A stretch of DNA of 64,000 nucleotides, from assembly GCF_001625215.2 (NCBI RefSeq), contig NC_030384.2:40644390-40708389 (forward strand), written 5' to 3'. The stretch is from Daucus carota subsp. sativus. Its lineage: Eukaryota > Streptophyta > Magnoliopsida > Apiales > Apiaceae. Position 1 is the stretch's first letter, and the number at the start of each line of letters is the position of its first letter. Both the position numbers and the translations under genes were made by a program. The notes beneath the pieces are model-generated. The model was not told the DNA's origin. It searched no databases and saw only the letters and a program-made list of their open reading frames with translations. This document shows, in pieces, positions 20,816-33,600 of this stretch.

Positions 20816-23800
20816 ATGTTGATCAATTGCACCATACCTGTGATTGACCTCCATGATTTCCCAGCACAATCATCAAAACTCATTCGAGCATGTCAAGACT
20901 GGGGGTGTTTCAGAGTAATCAACTATCAAAAAACTCTCCCGGACTCCCTCATGTCCGAGATGAAATGTGTGGTTCGCTCGCTATTCGAACTTCCACAGGA
21001 AATAAAGCTTCGAAATGTTGATAACATTGTTGACAGAGGTTACATGGCCCCTTCTCAAAACAACCCTCTTTACGAAGCATTCGGTCTTTTTGTTTCATCC
21101 CCCAAGGACGTTCATGACTTTTGCTCTAAACTAAATGCATCTCATCATCAAAGGTACATCCTTAATTGCATCTGATAGTCTAACTATTTTTACAGATATT
21201 TCTCATGATTGATTCAATATATCTTTATTGGTTAATTAATTCCCGTCACTCTTTCTTTTCCTATTTGCTAAATCAAGAATTAACTATATTTCATATATTA
21301 ACTATTAATCAAATTTTGTATTGAAATTAATTATGCCTCATCAGATCAAGATAATTAAAGCACTACAAAAAAACAACTACAGTAAAAACTTTATAAATTA
21401 ATAATGTCGGGACCGGAAAAGTTTATTAATTTAGAGAGTTATTAATTTATCGATAAATTAATAATTATTAATTTAAAGATTTTTAACCGATTATACTGTA
21501 CTTACCAAACAAAAAAACATGTTGTATACAAATTAATATACTAAACAAAAAGACAAATTAGTCTATACCTCTTAGGACTAGGTTGCAGCGAATTTTAGGA
21601 CTCAACGTAAATTAGTAATTATTGTGTTCATATGTTTTGGAAATCAATAATGACTCCTGAAGTATTATACAACAAATGTAAACAAGAAGAAAAAATGTGT
21701 TCAATATATTTTTAAACGAGTTTGGCTTATATAAATTACATAATATCTTAGAGTATACAAACCATATCTCACAAGACGGCTTGTCATCTAAAAAGTATCT
21801 AAAAGGTATTGAGAAATCTAAAAGGAAAACAGAAGACTATTGAATCATTTTTTAATAAAATATAATATATATTTTTTCATTTTCTATGAATTATTAATTT
21901 ATAATTTTCTTGGGACCGAAAATTATAAAGGGATCTCCCAAAAAATTATTATCTTATTATTTTATCGAGTTTTTTAATTTTTTACACTGGCCCAAGTCGG
22001 GACCGGAAATATTTATTATTTTAAAGAGTTTATTAATTTACCGATTATTAATTTAAAGAGTTTCTACTGTAATTTCGAGTCAGATTCCGGCTATTCTATA
22101 ATTAACTGTTCATGCATAGTTTCTCGAAACTCCCTCATGCCTCATAACTGTTGATGTGTTTGATGAATCGAAATTCACTTGAGAGATTTTCTTATTGTAG
22201 TTTCTTGTAATTATAATATACATGCATGTCAATAAAAATTTACAAAATATAAAAATTGACATGCAACTCTATAAAACTTGAATATATAGACCTAAATATA
22301 TTTAAATGAAAATATAAATTTTGAATATATGTTTGAATATACTCGTATTTTGTTGATGATAAATGAAACATATATATACAGTGTTGTGTCTTGCTTATGA
22401 TAAAATCAATTGTAAGAAATGAATGCAATTGGATCTTATTCAAGTCAATTTCAATGGAAACATGTTTTGGCGTGGTTGACAAGTAGCTAAACAGAATAGA
22501 TGAAGAAATCTCTATCATACTCAAAATGTTAGCGAGGGAGCAGATACGTAGCCACTGGGGCAAGTTTCCCGTCTGTCATCAATAGATGGTTATAGGTCTC
22601 GTCTTCCACCCGCTTTTCTTAAACTTACTTCGTTTATCTCAATCACCGTATATATATAGTTCGCTACTTTGAATATTTTTTTCTGAGACGTGTCGAACTA
22701 TAATTGAAACCATTGTTTTTTATTAAAACTGATAGGTAAACTTAATTATTTATTAACTTTCTTATGGTTACACGTATTTAGTTCAGCAATGAAGATCATT
22801 TGTGAAAACCGATCCTTACAGACAATTATTGCAATATAAGGAGGAGGACCAAGTGAGTTAGTTCAAAAAAAAGGTGTTTAATCAAGTGAGAAGTCATTTG
22901 TAAGTGAAAAAATGATTTTAAATTTATATGTTTGGTTAATCTTTTTTTATAGTTATAATTAATTGTATATTAAACTCATTAATATAATAATAAAATATTA
23001 AAAAAATTTAAATAATCTTCAGTATATTTGTATAATCAAATTTCAAAATAAAAAATAAATCATTAAAAAATGTTAAGATTTCCAACTTATATATTGTGCA
23101 TTATAAGTCAAGAGACTGATTTATACCGTTTTTACCCAAATGGTATGTCAATAAACTACTGCTGATTTATTTAGAAGGTAAAAATAAAAGCTGGCATTTT
23201 AAGAGAGAATTCAATTCCTGTGTAAATCACACGTTAATATTAATTTACTATTACTACTGTTTACGGCGCAACTGATTCTAAGAAAACATCAATCCAGAGC
23301 TACCATAATCAAGTATGTTGAAGCCGTACGTGAGTTGTTTGCGGATATAACTGGAAAACTGGCTGATGGACTGGGAATATCTGGTTTTACAATACAAGGA
23401 TGGCCTTACCAATTCCGCATTAACAAATATAATTTTGCTCAAGCCACTGTCGGATCCCGTGGGGTACAAATGCATACTGATTCCGGCTTCATCACCATAC
23501 TTCAAGACGACGACGGCGTTGGTGGCCTCGAGGTGATGGACAAGTCCGGCATCTTCGTGCCTGTGGATCCTTGCCCCGGCACACTTGTCGTCAATCTCGG
23601 AGATGCAGCTGCGGTGAGTCATAGTTAACAGATAGTAGAATCCACGTTATTCTGTACATGTTTGTGTATCCGTTTCCGTGGACCTATCATTACATTCACA
23701 TTTTCTTATGTTTAAGTAATATTTTCCTTGATAATGTGACGAGGAATGTTAATTTGTTAATTTTTGTTGCTGCAAGGCATGGAGTAACGGGAGATTTTGC

Positions 23801-24040
23801 AATGTGAAGCATAGAGTGCAATGCAAGGAAGGAAATTTAAGATATTCGATTGCTGCTTTCCTATGGGGTCCTAACGAGCCTGTGGAAGCTCCGGCAGAAC
23901 TAGTCGATTCTGCACATCCGCGTCTGTATGCGCCTTTCACTTTTGAAGATTACAGAAAGCTTCGTGTCTCGACAAACCAGCAGGCTGGTGAAGCCCTTGA
24001 TCTTTTTCGCCTCGACGGCTGTACAAATGGTGACAATTAA
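20816..24040 (+). CDS. DAO-type 2-oxoglutarate/Fe(II) dioxygenase (auxin oxidation family), 305 aa
   Basis: Three exons give 918 nt in frame: 20816-21153, 23298-23613 and 23777-24040. The protein starts MLINCTIPVIDLHDFPAQSS. The iron ligands are His and Asp in QMHTDSGF (about residues 172 and 174) and His in NVKHRVQC (about 230). The 2-oxoglutarate site is RYS (about 240-242). Diagnostic stretches FESFGLF-like YEAFGLF, WPYQFRINKYNF and AWSNGRFCNVKHRVQC closely match Arabidopsis DAO1, which oxidises indole-3-acetic acid to 2-oxindole-3-acetic acid in the cytosol. Activity on auxin is inferred from the family. The upstream TTG at 20798 is in frame but is not a plausible start. Intron 1 is 2144 bp and carries a 694-bp TIR element. 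Confidence 0.85.
21378..22071. mobile_element. 694-bp non-autonomous TIR element in DAO intron 1
   Basis: The left end TACAGTAAAAACTTTATAAA and the right end, as reverse complement, TACAGTAGAAACTCTTTAAA both run on into TTAATAAT. Both ends then carry GTCGGGACCGGAAA and TTTATTAATTT blocks, and the interior repeats them. TACAGTAGAA-CTNTATAAATTAATA ends with a GTCGGGACC block are a widespread plant MITE pattern. I see no transposase or clear target duplication, so the superfamily is left open. Confidence 0.7.
22880..23160. repeat. AT-rich dispersed repeat in DAO intron 1
   Basis: AAGTCATTTGTAAGTGAAA through CTTATATATTGTGCATTATA and TTATACCGTTTTTACCCAAA resembles the AT-rich tracts at 46630-46820 and 58680-58930 in phrase order (AATCAAATTTCAAAATAAAA, AAATCATTAAAAAATGTTA). 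It is probably one non-autonomous DNA-transposon family. The exact ends were not resolved. Confidence 0.4.
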
Positions 24041-24195
24041 TATGTAAATAAACTGTGAAATAGTTTTCACAAACATTATTGTAGATTATATGTTACTTCT
24101 GCTGTAACAATATACTTGGTCTTCGCGTCTTCTTGTTGTGCTTACAAGTGGTATTTAGATCTTTGCTAATTTCGGTTTCTCTGGGAATCTCAATC

Positions 24196-27100
24196 TTACC
24201 TAGTATTGCTTCTGGACATGACTATCACCTTGTTATGTCTCTGCATAGAGGTCGAATGTAGAACACTGAGAAATTCGTTCACTGCACGCACCCACCTGGA
24301 ATACAAGAAGGAAGTGACAGCAGGTGCTCGATATAGAAAATATTAAGGAATGAATATGAAATTTGTCTCAGAATACAGTAAGTACTGGGAATCAGAGGTA
24401 AAGTTAAGTGGAACAATTTCTAGCATAATGCAAGATTGGTTATAACACGGTTTAGAGTAATTAAGTGAGCATAATATAGTTCTTACCATAAGCTAGGTGC
24501 TCTTATGCCTTCAAAAAAACCAAGATGTCCACCGTGCTTTGTTGTTGCAAAAACGATGTTTTTATTTGCTCTGTCAAGACAGAGAAGTATGAGCTCTGTG
24601 TTGAAATTGATTGCAGATAATGCATGTTGAGGAAGTAAGTCGTAATTAATCACACAACTGAAAACATCCTAACCTGCATTCGTGCCATGGGATTGCTTCC
24701 ACTGTGCAAACAGGATCGTCCAAAGAACTTATAGATAGTAGTGGGACTGCCACATCTCTTGTATAAGCAGCAGAACTACACCACCTGTAGAATGCATCTG
24801 CAGTCTTTGGAAAGAAATTGTCTTCAGAAGTTAACTCAGTCATTGAGTAAGTCGGTTATTAGATACACGAGGGATTAATACCTCAAAATTTTCCATGGCA
24901 CAAGTCACAGCTTTGTCAAACTCTGGCATATGTCGAGACTTCAAAAGCACGACACAGTAAACAAAGAAAAAAGTTAGTCGATAAGGTAACATTTTTCATA
25001 CAAATTTTTTTGTGCCTTCATCCTGCACAGGTTAGAAAAGAATACCAGGTTCTCAAACTTCCATTAACTGGAGGCAATGACAGAACCTATGATTTTCATT
25101 TTATATACGCACTTGAAAAACATTTAGAGCATGTTCTTAGTTCATAAATGCTAACCTTCATGATACCTTCCCAATCAGCAAGGCGCGTGAAGTGAGTTTG
25201 ATTTCTGCAATGAGAATTCTTTAGTAATAATATTTAACGATACAAAATAAAACTGCGTGGCCTGAATCTTATCTATGTAACTCTTTATAGGTACTGAAAC
25301 ATACGATTTTGCATAACTCTTAAGGCCCATGGTAAGAATAATGCCATAAAGGTTCTGTATGAGTGTCCGAGCTATATATCTTGAACCAATCTGAGTACAG
25401 GTGATAGAAGATTAGTAACCTTTGGTATTCAGATCACTCTGTTTATCTCATTCTGTATAGCAGAATGAGATTACCAGAAGAATGTTCCGTAAAAAGAACA
25501 CCTACCAGCAGGTCCCAAGGAGAGCATATAGCAGCAGCACCTGCAAGAGGAACAGTTTCCCCGTATTCTCCAAGATACTTTACCTAACACAATTGATTTC
25601 AAACAGATTCTTGTCAATTGTAAATAATCAAAAGATGATATGCTAATTGCTAAATACAATTATGAGTGCATATTACAACAAGATTTACATTATATCGGAT
25701 AAGACCAAATACAGAATCAACAAACAAAGTGCTACCAGAATGTTGGCACCAATACTAGTCCCCACAGCAAATAATGGAACCTCCGGGTATTTGTGATGGA
25801 GATGGTCTATAACATCACGCACATCTGTTGTCCATCCAGAATTGTAAGCACGATCTGACTGACATAATTTAAGACAACAGTTTCCATTAAACAAAATCAA
25901 GTACATTAGTGACCGACTCTTGTAGGTTTTGATGTTCCCTTTCTTAAGTTTACGAATCTTTATGCTTAAGTAAATGGAAAGCACTTACTGTGAATGGAAC
26001 ACCAGCCATTCCCCGGTGATTACAAACCACAGCATTCCATCCTCGTATAGCTGTAGTATGGACTAGATGTCGTATATACTGCAATATGGTTTGCAAAAAG
26101 AAGTAATCCCATGTTTAAGAGATATAAATGAAACAAACTGTTACAAAATTCCCTATTGAAATGAAAACGTGTGCATGAGACTTATTCCGCCTTATGTAAT
26201 ATTAGTAGATAATGTTTGTCTAAGAATATAAGCTATATCAAAGGTTAGAAGAATGGATCAAGAATAAGCAGGGGGTCTTCGCTGTTGGACTAATTTTAAA
26301 GCAAGGCATGATCTTAGACTTTGGATATAAAAACTTCTGTGATACAACAAAGCATAAATGCTATAATGTCCACATGTACTGCAGTAGTGATTACTAAATG
26401 AGACCTCTCTGGATGCATAAAATCTACTTGATTAGAAGTCGAAGAGAAACTTGGATTACAGATCAGCCAAGGACTGAATCACTACAGTGACCAACTTAAA
26501 AGCCAATGAACACTCCAAAATAGTGTTACATTTAGTAGATATAGAAGAGCATGGTTATCAAACACTTGAAATATCCACTTCAACTATCTTAGTCCTAGAC
26601 TCTGGAGACTCCTCAGACGATACTTATTAAGGTAAATCAGTATTGAACCTCATTAGTTTACAATTTGTACTCCCTATCTATGTATATAAAGTCTAATGTT
26701 TGCATTTATAACTTACAGCAGCAGTAGAGTCGCTTGTCAAGCCTGGAATAACTAATACTGTCGGAGTTGTACCTTTATTCCAGAGTATGTCATTCTCATT
26801 TTCAGAATGTAAAACTGCAGCAAGACAAAAAAGAAGAAGATTGAAATATAAAAACAGAATGCCTATGCAACTATGCTCAATCCGGTAATTTAACAAAACA
26901 AAAATTGTGATTATAGAATTCAATTAAAGAGACTATACACACTCCAAACATTTATAATTGCAGAATCTAATGAGTGAAGTAGATGAGTATACATGCAGAA
27001 GTTAAATATTTCTACCTATATACCAATGCAAAATGCAAGTAATTACGCGCTATGTTTAGATTACCATCAGAACTCATTAGCCAATCCAAAGCAAAAGTCC

Positions 27101-27687
27101 CACCATCAGAAGAAAGGAAGATTTCTCTGGGATTGAAAAGAATTCAAGTGGAGTACCATGTCAAAGTAATATATTTGTTTATGAGAACATAATAGCATCT
27201 TAATTATTGCAGAAGAGACTACCTTTTGTAGCTAAATTCAGGAGGCTTAGCCACAAACTCCAGAAGCATAGTCTGCAAGTGCGGACTCGAAAGCCACGGG
27301 GTTGCACAGTATCTAAACACATCAACATTAAGATCATGCATGCATTATACACTTCATACATAGTCCCTCTACCATAATTTTTCACTCTATTTAATTTACC
27401 TGAAGGGAAATTTTTTTGATATACCTGCCGTGAAGAATGCTACACTTGGATACAACATTTCTATAAACATGGGACTCTGGATTATAGGTTAGAGTGACGA
27501 GAGAGCCGCCTTGAAACAGAACTTCACACAAATGAAACTCCAAAACGTAGTACAGAGTTGCCGTAAAAATACATGCAAATGCTACAATGAAATGATTTGT
27601 GGGTATCATAGTGGCCATCTTAACAAGGAGCTTAAAACATTGAATCGAAGCTGTTGATGATGTATCGGTAGATTCTAGGCAATCCAT
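24196..27687 (-). CDS. EMB8-type alpha/beta hydrolase, about 436 aa, with one apparent frame break
   Basis: Thirteen exons: 27425-27687, 27223-27312, 27065-27126, 26717-26814, 25989-26078, 25736-25858, 25506-25583, 25305-25390, 25156-25204, 24882-24938, 24674-24804, 24488-24570 and 24196-24295. The protein starts MDCLESTDTSSTASIQ. A hydrophobic stretch at about residues 32-52 suggests an N-terminal membrane anchor. The nucleophile elbow is VGTSIGAN (Ser about 236), the acid probably lies in SSLDDPV and the His in GGHLGFFEG. PWLSSPHLQT and CNHRGMAG mark the YheT/EMB8 family; substrates are unknown. Exon 12 is one base short: frame is lost near 24540, between IVFATT and the GGHLGFFEG frame, and matches again into exon 13. 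The break could be real or a sequence error. The gene is divergent from the BAHD gene at 28155. Confidence 0.82.
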
Positions 27688-28154
27688 CTATGCAGTAAAG
27701 CTTCTTTTTATCTTGAATTGTTTCATATGCTATAAAATCTAAGTAATGATGAGAATTTAAATTTGTTATAACTATGATTAGGCCAATTATTTACCATGTT
27801 TAACTCATAATTAAGATACAAAATCCCGTTAATAGTGGTAGAAAAAGTTTTGGAAAGCTTAGGATTGAAAAGGTACATGGGCCAGTATGCAGAACGATTT
27901 GTGTTTGCATCATGTTTAACCAGAGTGTCAAGTGACCACAACACAACATAAGAAATGAGTCAACAAACACTAATTAAATCACTTATGCAAAAACTATGAC
28001 TCATGATTCATGAATCTATCAGATTTTAGCATAAAAGTAAAAAGTAAATGTTTAAGCCATTGCCATTTTTGCTTTATATATTTCAGTCTAAACTGAACCT
28101 AGTATTATTGTTTGCATCACCCACGGACACTCGATCCACAGACGAAATTAACAA
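27688..28154. promoter_or_regulatory. 467-bp divergent promoter region
   Basis: The region separates the start codons of the minus-strand hydrolase and the plus-strand acyltransferase, so it must hold both promoters. No coding sequence or transposon ends were seen. Confidence 0.6.
28075..28080 (+). promoter_or_regulatory. Probable TATA box of the BAHD gene
   Basis: TATATA in GCTTTATATATTTCAG lies about 75 bp upstream of the ATG at 28155. The spacing suits a plant promoter with a leader of about 45 nt. Confidence 0.5.
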
Positions 28155-29733
28155 ATGGACACAAAGCTATCTTTTCGAGTTAAAAGAAAACCAGCAGAGC
28201 TCATAACTCCGGCAAAGCCAACTCCGAATGATCAGAAACCACTGTCCGACTTGGACGACAGAGAAGGTCTTCGATACAAGCTATCAGGCGTTCAAATATA
28301 CGCTAAAAGTCCTTGCATGGAAAATGATGATCCGGTAAAGGCTATGAGAGAGGCTTTAGCTAAAACTCTTGTTTTCTATTATCCATTCGCGGGCCGGCTG
28401 AGGGAAGGACCTGATCGCAAACTGACGGTGGATTGTAGCGGACAAGGGGTGGTGTTTGTGGCGGCAGAAGCAGATGTGAGGGCTGAAGAGTTTCCTCTTT
28501 ACCCTCCTTTCCCTTGCATGGATCAGCTGCTTTATGATCATCAGCATGGCTCTCAAGAAATTGTTAATAGTCCTTTGATGTTTATACAGGTACCGTACAC
28601 TAGTACACTCACAAATCATATTCCATTCCGACAAGTACTATGTACATAAAATTGGGTACAAAATTTTGCACAAAATGACAGGATAATTGAGATATGATGT
28701 TTTAATCGGAACTATTAATTTATAAAGTATAAAAACGAGTCCATTTTAATCAAAACTTAACACACATCTGTGGTGCTGAAAAATGTAGGTCACTCGTCTC
28801 TTACGCGGCGGATTCATATTTGCTATAAAATTCACCCATAACATCTGTGATGCATTCGGCATGTCCCAGTTTTTGACAGCACTGGGCGAAATCGCAAGGG
28901 GCAGAACTTCTCCATCTGTTTTTCCTATATGGAAGCGAGAGTTACTGAATGTTAGAAATCCCCCACAACCGACATGTACTCATCACGAATTCACTCACCT
29001 CACGACCCGTGTCAACGTGACTACTAATCATAGTCCTGATTCGGAGATGGTATACCGTTCTTTCTTTTTCAACTCGACAAATATATCTGTCCTCCGTAAT
29101 CATGTCCCACCACACCTCGCCAAATGCTCCACATTTGACTTACTAGCGGCATGTATATGGCGAAACCGAACCATTGCTCTCGCCTTACACCCCGAACAAA
29201 AGGTGCGTTTAGTATTTGCGGTTAATGCACGCTCAAGGCTCAAATCTTGCATCCCAGTCGGATACTATGGGAATGTATTTGTACTTCCCGGTGTTATATC
29301 GACAGTCGAAGAGTTGTGCAACAAGCCAATAGGATATGCGCTGGAATTAGTGATGAATGCGAAAGCAAATGTGACAGAGGAATATGTGAGATCGTTTATT
29401 GACCTCACTGTCATGAAAGGCCGAGCTCCGATATCAACTGAGTGGACTTACATTGTGGATGATCTGACTCAGCTTGGATTATGGGACACGGATTACGGGT
29501 GGGGGAAACCGGTTTATGGTGGAATGGCTTATTCCGAGGTTGATCCTGTGCCTGGAACTGGAAACTATTTCTTGAGGATTAGGAAAAAAGATGGGAATGA
29601 GGATGAGATTGTAGCACCCATGTGCTTGCCTGCTTGCGCGATGCAAAGATTTGACAAGGAACTAAAAAAATTGTTGGTGTATGGTAATTCTGGATCTCAG
29701 ATCGTATGTATCAAAAATTTAAGTGCTCTTTAG
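28155..29733 (+). CDS. BAHD acyltransferase, 459 aa
   Basis: Two exons, 28155-28589 and 28789-29733 (1380 nt), with a 199-bp intron. The protein starts MDTKLSFRVKRKPAELI. The catalytic HxxxD motif is HNICD (about residues 162-166, in KFTHNICDAFG). The structural DFGWG motif appears as DYGWG (about 380-384). LVFYYPFAGRLREG and NSPLMFIQV are typical of the clade that uses benzoyl-, anthraniloyl- or acetyl-CoA on alcohols (benzyl-alcohol benzoyltransferase and methanol anthraniloyltransferase type). BAHD enzymes are cytosolic and move an acyl group from CoA to an alcohol or amine; the substrate cannot be read from sequence. All catalytic motifs are intact, so the enzyme is probably active. Confidence 0.9.
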
Positions 29734-29937
29734 GTTGGTTTAGGAAGCATGGTTGTGGATCTTATGATCTAGCTGTTCAATTTTCGCATTTCTGTAAACA
29801 TTAATATACAGGCTTGTTCCGTATCATGTAATTTTACAATATCGATCCAAAATAAATTCTAGAGTGTTTTACTTCAAATCATGTAGAAAAAAATATATAT
29901 CCACTCGTACGCTTCCTCATTTACAGAAAGTGAAACA

Positions 29938-30027
29938 ACTTTATCATTCAAAGATTCTCAAAAAAAAAAAAAAACTTTATCATTCAAAGATTTCAAAAAA
30001 AAAAAAAAAACTTTATCATTCAAAGAT
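29938..30027. repeat. Tandem repeat, unit of about 33 bp, three copies
   Basis: ACTTTATCATTCAAAGATT occurs three times, the copies separated by poly-A runs of about 15 bases. The pattern suggests slippage or duplication at an A-tract. Confidence 0.8.
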
Positions 30028-30071
30028 TATTTTTCCCGGATAACATAGTGTAACTTGCAACTTGCGCATAA

Positions 30072-30465
30072 GAGCATCTCCAAGAGCCTCCTTGTTGGCT
30101 CCTAAATATAATATAAAAAATATGGCTCTTAGTAATTTAGGACAAAGTTAAGAGTGTAAACTCCAACAATACTCTCTACATCTCTTCTCTATTTCATATT
30201 TTATTCATATATTGGGCTCCACTATAACAAAAGAGATGGAAAGATTGTGGTGAATTGGAGGGAAAGATTTTTTTATTGTGAAAAAATAAGTTAGGAGCCA
30301 TGTGTTGGCTCTTAACTTTGAGGAGAGAGGAGAGAGAAACAAGAGGCTCTTAATGATTTAAGAGCCACTTAAGAGCCACTTAAGAGTCTATTGGAGCAAC
30401 ATTTTTCCTCTCCCTACTCAAATCTCAAGTTAGGAGCTTAAATGAAGAGCCTCTTGGAGATGCTC
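30072..30465. mobile_element. PIF/Harbinger (Tourist-like) MITE, 394 bp
   Basis: The ends GAGCATCTCCAAGAGCCTC and, as reverse complement, GAGCATCTCCAAGAGGCTC differ at one base. Both sides carry TAA (30069-30071 and 30466-30468), the 3-bp target duplication of PIF/Harbinger. There is no coding capacity. The interior repeats AGAGCCACTTAAGAG. Confidence 0.85.
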
Positions 30466-30657
30466 TAAGATTGAACAGACAAACGGTTGTTTTAAAAAAA
30501 ATAATGAATAACAATCATAATTTCGTTTAAAAAAAATCTTAATTCAATTTTTATGAAGCTGGATTTTTTCGTAAACTTAACCCAGACAGGCAAAGAATTG
30601 TCTTAAAACCCCTTAAAAACGCGAGGGGTTTAAGCAGGAAAAGAAAGAGAAAAAGAG

Positions 30658-33600
30658 ATGGCGTTTCGTTTTGTAATGAAATCAAGCGCCGCCGTCAAAA
30701 CAGTGTCGCCGTTGCCGTTCAACCATATTATTTGCCGGACTTTTGCCGGGAAAAGGGTGAAAGAAGAGAAACCAGAAGTGGAGTTACCGGACTATAACGA
30801 CGTCGTTCCGACATCAGGAATAAGCAGACCACTGTCAGAAATTCTTAAAGAGATCAACAAGAGAGTCCCTGATTCTCTTGTTAAACTTCGCACTGAGTCT
30901 AATGGATTCTCTGTTAAATACATCCCATGGTATATTTATATCTGTGTTTACATTTCATTTATTCTACTTTTGGCTTGTGATTTTGTTTGTTTTCCTGTGT
31001 TTGCAGTTTTCTTAAATTTTAAAAATCTGGGTTGTTTATTTTGTGAAATTGAAGTTGTGGGTTCGGTTTACTTTTGGGATTTTATGATTTGTGAACGGTG
31101 GATTTTTTGAATTGAGCTTAGTGCAGAGTAGGGTTCTTGTGGTGGTTTAGCTGAGCTAGCCTGAGCTATGATGTTTGTTTTATGTACATCGTTTTAGGAC
31201 ACATATCTGAGCTTCTGACTTGTGGTATCTCGAGTTGTGAATTGCTAGAATTTACTACATTGTTGGCAGTGGCGGAGCCAGCCATAAATTTTAGGGGGGC
31301 AAAATATTTTTCTAAGACATTATAGTAGATAATAGTTTATAAAGCCTAGAAGAAGATTGGATAGAAGAAGATTGGATGATGCGGCCACTGATCAGTGATT
31401 ATGAATCTCCCCAGGACTCCACTCTCAATCTCCCAGACTCCCTCCCTGTTTTGTGTTTTTGTCCCGAGAGCCAAGTTCTCGGTTCTAAAGACTAAAAAGA
31501 AAGCCCCTTTTACCAAAATCAACTGCTATATTTTTGTATGTATATATATTATATATAAATATATTAAAAAACTATAAAACCTAGTGGGGTCCAGTGCCCC
31601 CACCTGCACCTATCTCCCTCCGCCACTGATTGTTGGGTCCTTTTATGTTATTTGAGCTAGAGAATTTGGTTTCGTATCCATCTTTTGTTGGTGACGGGGC
31701 TCAACTGAGGTATGACAATCTTATTATTCTGAACAAGTTCTCGCATGTTCTATTGTAAGATAGGATCATGAGGCTCAGTAGTAAGTGCCCTTGGCAGAAA
31801 CTACTCACCGTAATAAATAATTATGTCTAGACATAGTGAGTTGGCTGTTTATGTGCTGTTGGTTATAAACACAAGCTATTATTACGAGTGTTGGTATGAA
31901 AATGAGAAGTGGACAAGGAGGTTTATGAGGAAATTATTGTGAACATAAGTTCGTGCGATACTTGAAGCAAGTATTATGGTCAATGCTACTGAGAATTGTC
32001 AAATAGAACCACTCAAATTTTGGTGGCATACATAGTTGTTACTGTCATCTTCTTGAGCAGATGTATATATTGTTTATGTACCATACTCTTGTATCGAGGG
32101 ATGCAACTGGATCCTGTTTGTCCTGAGATGAACAACTCAATATGGTTAAAATTAACAAAATGATAACAGTTAACAATGGGAGTAGGTTATTGTTAACATT
32201 ACTAAGACAATGAATTAAGAATTTAGATCATGCCATTTAGTACCCGTCAAAAACTGTTATATATGATAAATTCCACAACTGTTAGAAGTCAAAAGCCTAT
32301 GGTCCTCCCAAAGCTCAAGTGCAAACTTGGGGTCTAAGGCTCTGTTTGGTATTGATTTTGTAGACAACAAAAATAGCTTTTTCCTGAAAAGTCAGTGAAA
32401 ACCATTTGGTAAATCTAAAAGCGGTTTTTCTGAACAGCACCTTTTTGCTCAAAAGCTGGATTTAAGAAAAGCGCCATTCTGTTGGAAAAAGTTGTTTTTA
32501 AGCTTTTGCGGCAAGCTGTCTTCGATTTTCATTATTAAACCTCACCAAAACATTAATTTTTTTTATATTATAACTCAAAATATGCAAATATAAAAAAACC
32601 TACCAAACATTTGTCTGATTTCCACAACAGCACTCTTTTCAACAGCATTTTTTCTAACAACACATCAAGTTTTAACAGCACCCCTGAATAGACTCTAACT
32701 GTGTTTTCGGTTATAAGAGACTTTAAGTGCTCTTTTGCATGACTGTGATTTTGCTGAAAAGAAACAGGATTCATATATTTATGTAGCCTGATGATTGCTC
32801 ACTATTGTATTGGCTATATTCAAGTTTGATTGAAGTTGTCATGTTAGGATCCCTGAATCTGTATTTCTGTTATAGTTTTGTTCGAAGTGACAAATAAGTT
32901 TGCTTGGACACTAAAGTGGATCTCTTTAATATATTTTGCAGGCATATTGTAAATAGGATTCTGAACTTGCATGCTCCTGGTATGTCATCAAACCTATATG
33001 TTACTGTATGTATGCATATTTAATCACGATCCAGTTAGGGTGTTATTGATTACTATGTTTCATATCATTGCTTATTGCAGAATGGTCTGGTGAGGTACGG
33101 AACATAACTTATTCTGCTGATGGAAAGTCTGTATCCGTTGTTTACAGGGTCACACTCTATGGGACTGACGCAGAGGTAATATCAATGCTTAATTGTATCC
33201 AATAAACACTGTCTTCTGGTGTGCACTGTGTACTTTGTTCATTGGAGTGATGCACACATTGTAAAAAAATCACACATATATAACAAAGATCAAAGGGCAT
33301 GGAAGACTTATTACATGTTCCTTCTTTTAATTCAGTTTGGTGAATTGACTTATATAATTAAATTTTAAATCATCTTCTTTTAATTTAGTGTGGTGAATTT
33401 GACTTTTATAATTAAATTTTAAATCAAATTATAGGTTATGGACATTATTTTATAAAATCTATAATGAATCAAGAATTTAAGATTATATAAAATTTAAAAT
33501 GTTGAAGTATTGTAGTTGACGTTGAATTAGAACAGGATCAAAGCTTCCTGTTTGTGTTGCAGGTCCCCATATTAAGCATTAGTTGCTATTAACACTAAAT

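Larger units (their letters stand above)
29734..30657. other. Intergenic between BAHD and RAD52-like genes
   Basis: The region contains the 3' flank of the BAHD gene, a short tandem repeat (29938-30027) and a PIF/Harbinger MITE (30072-30465). The last 190 bp are the promoter and leader of the RAD52-like gene. No other gene was seen. Confidence 0.6.
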
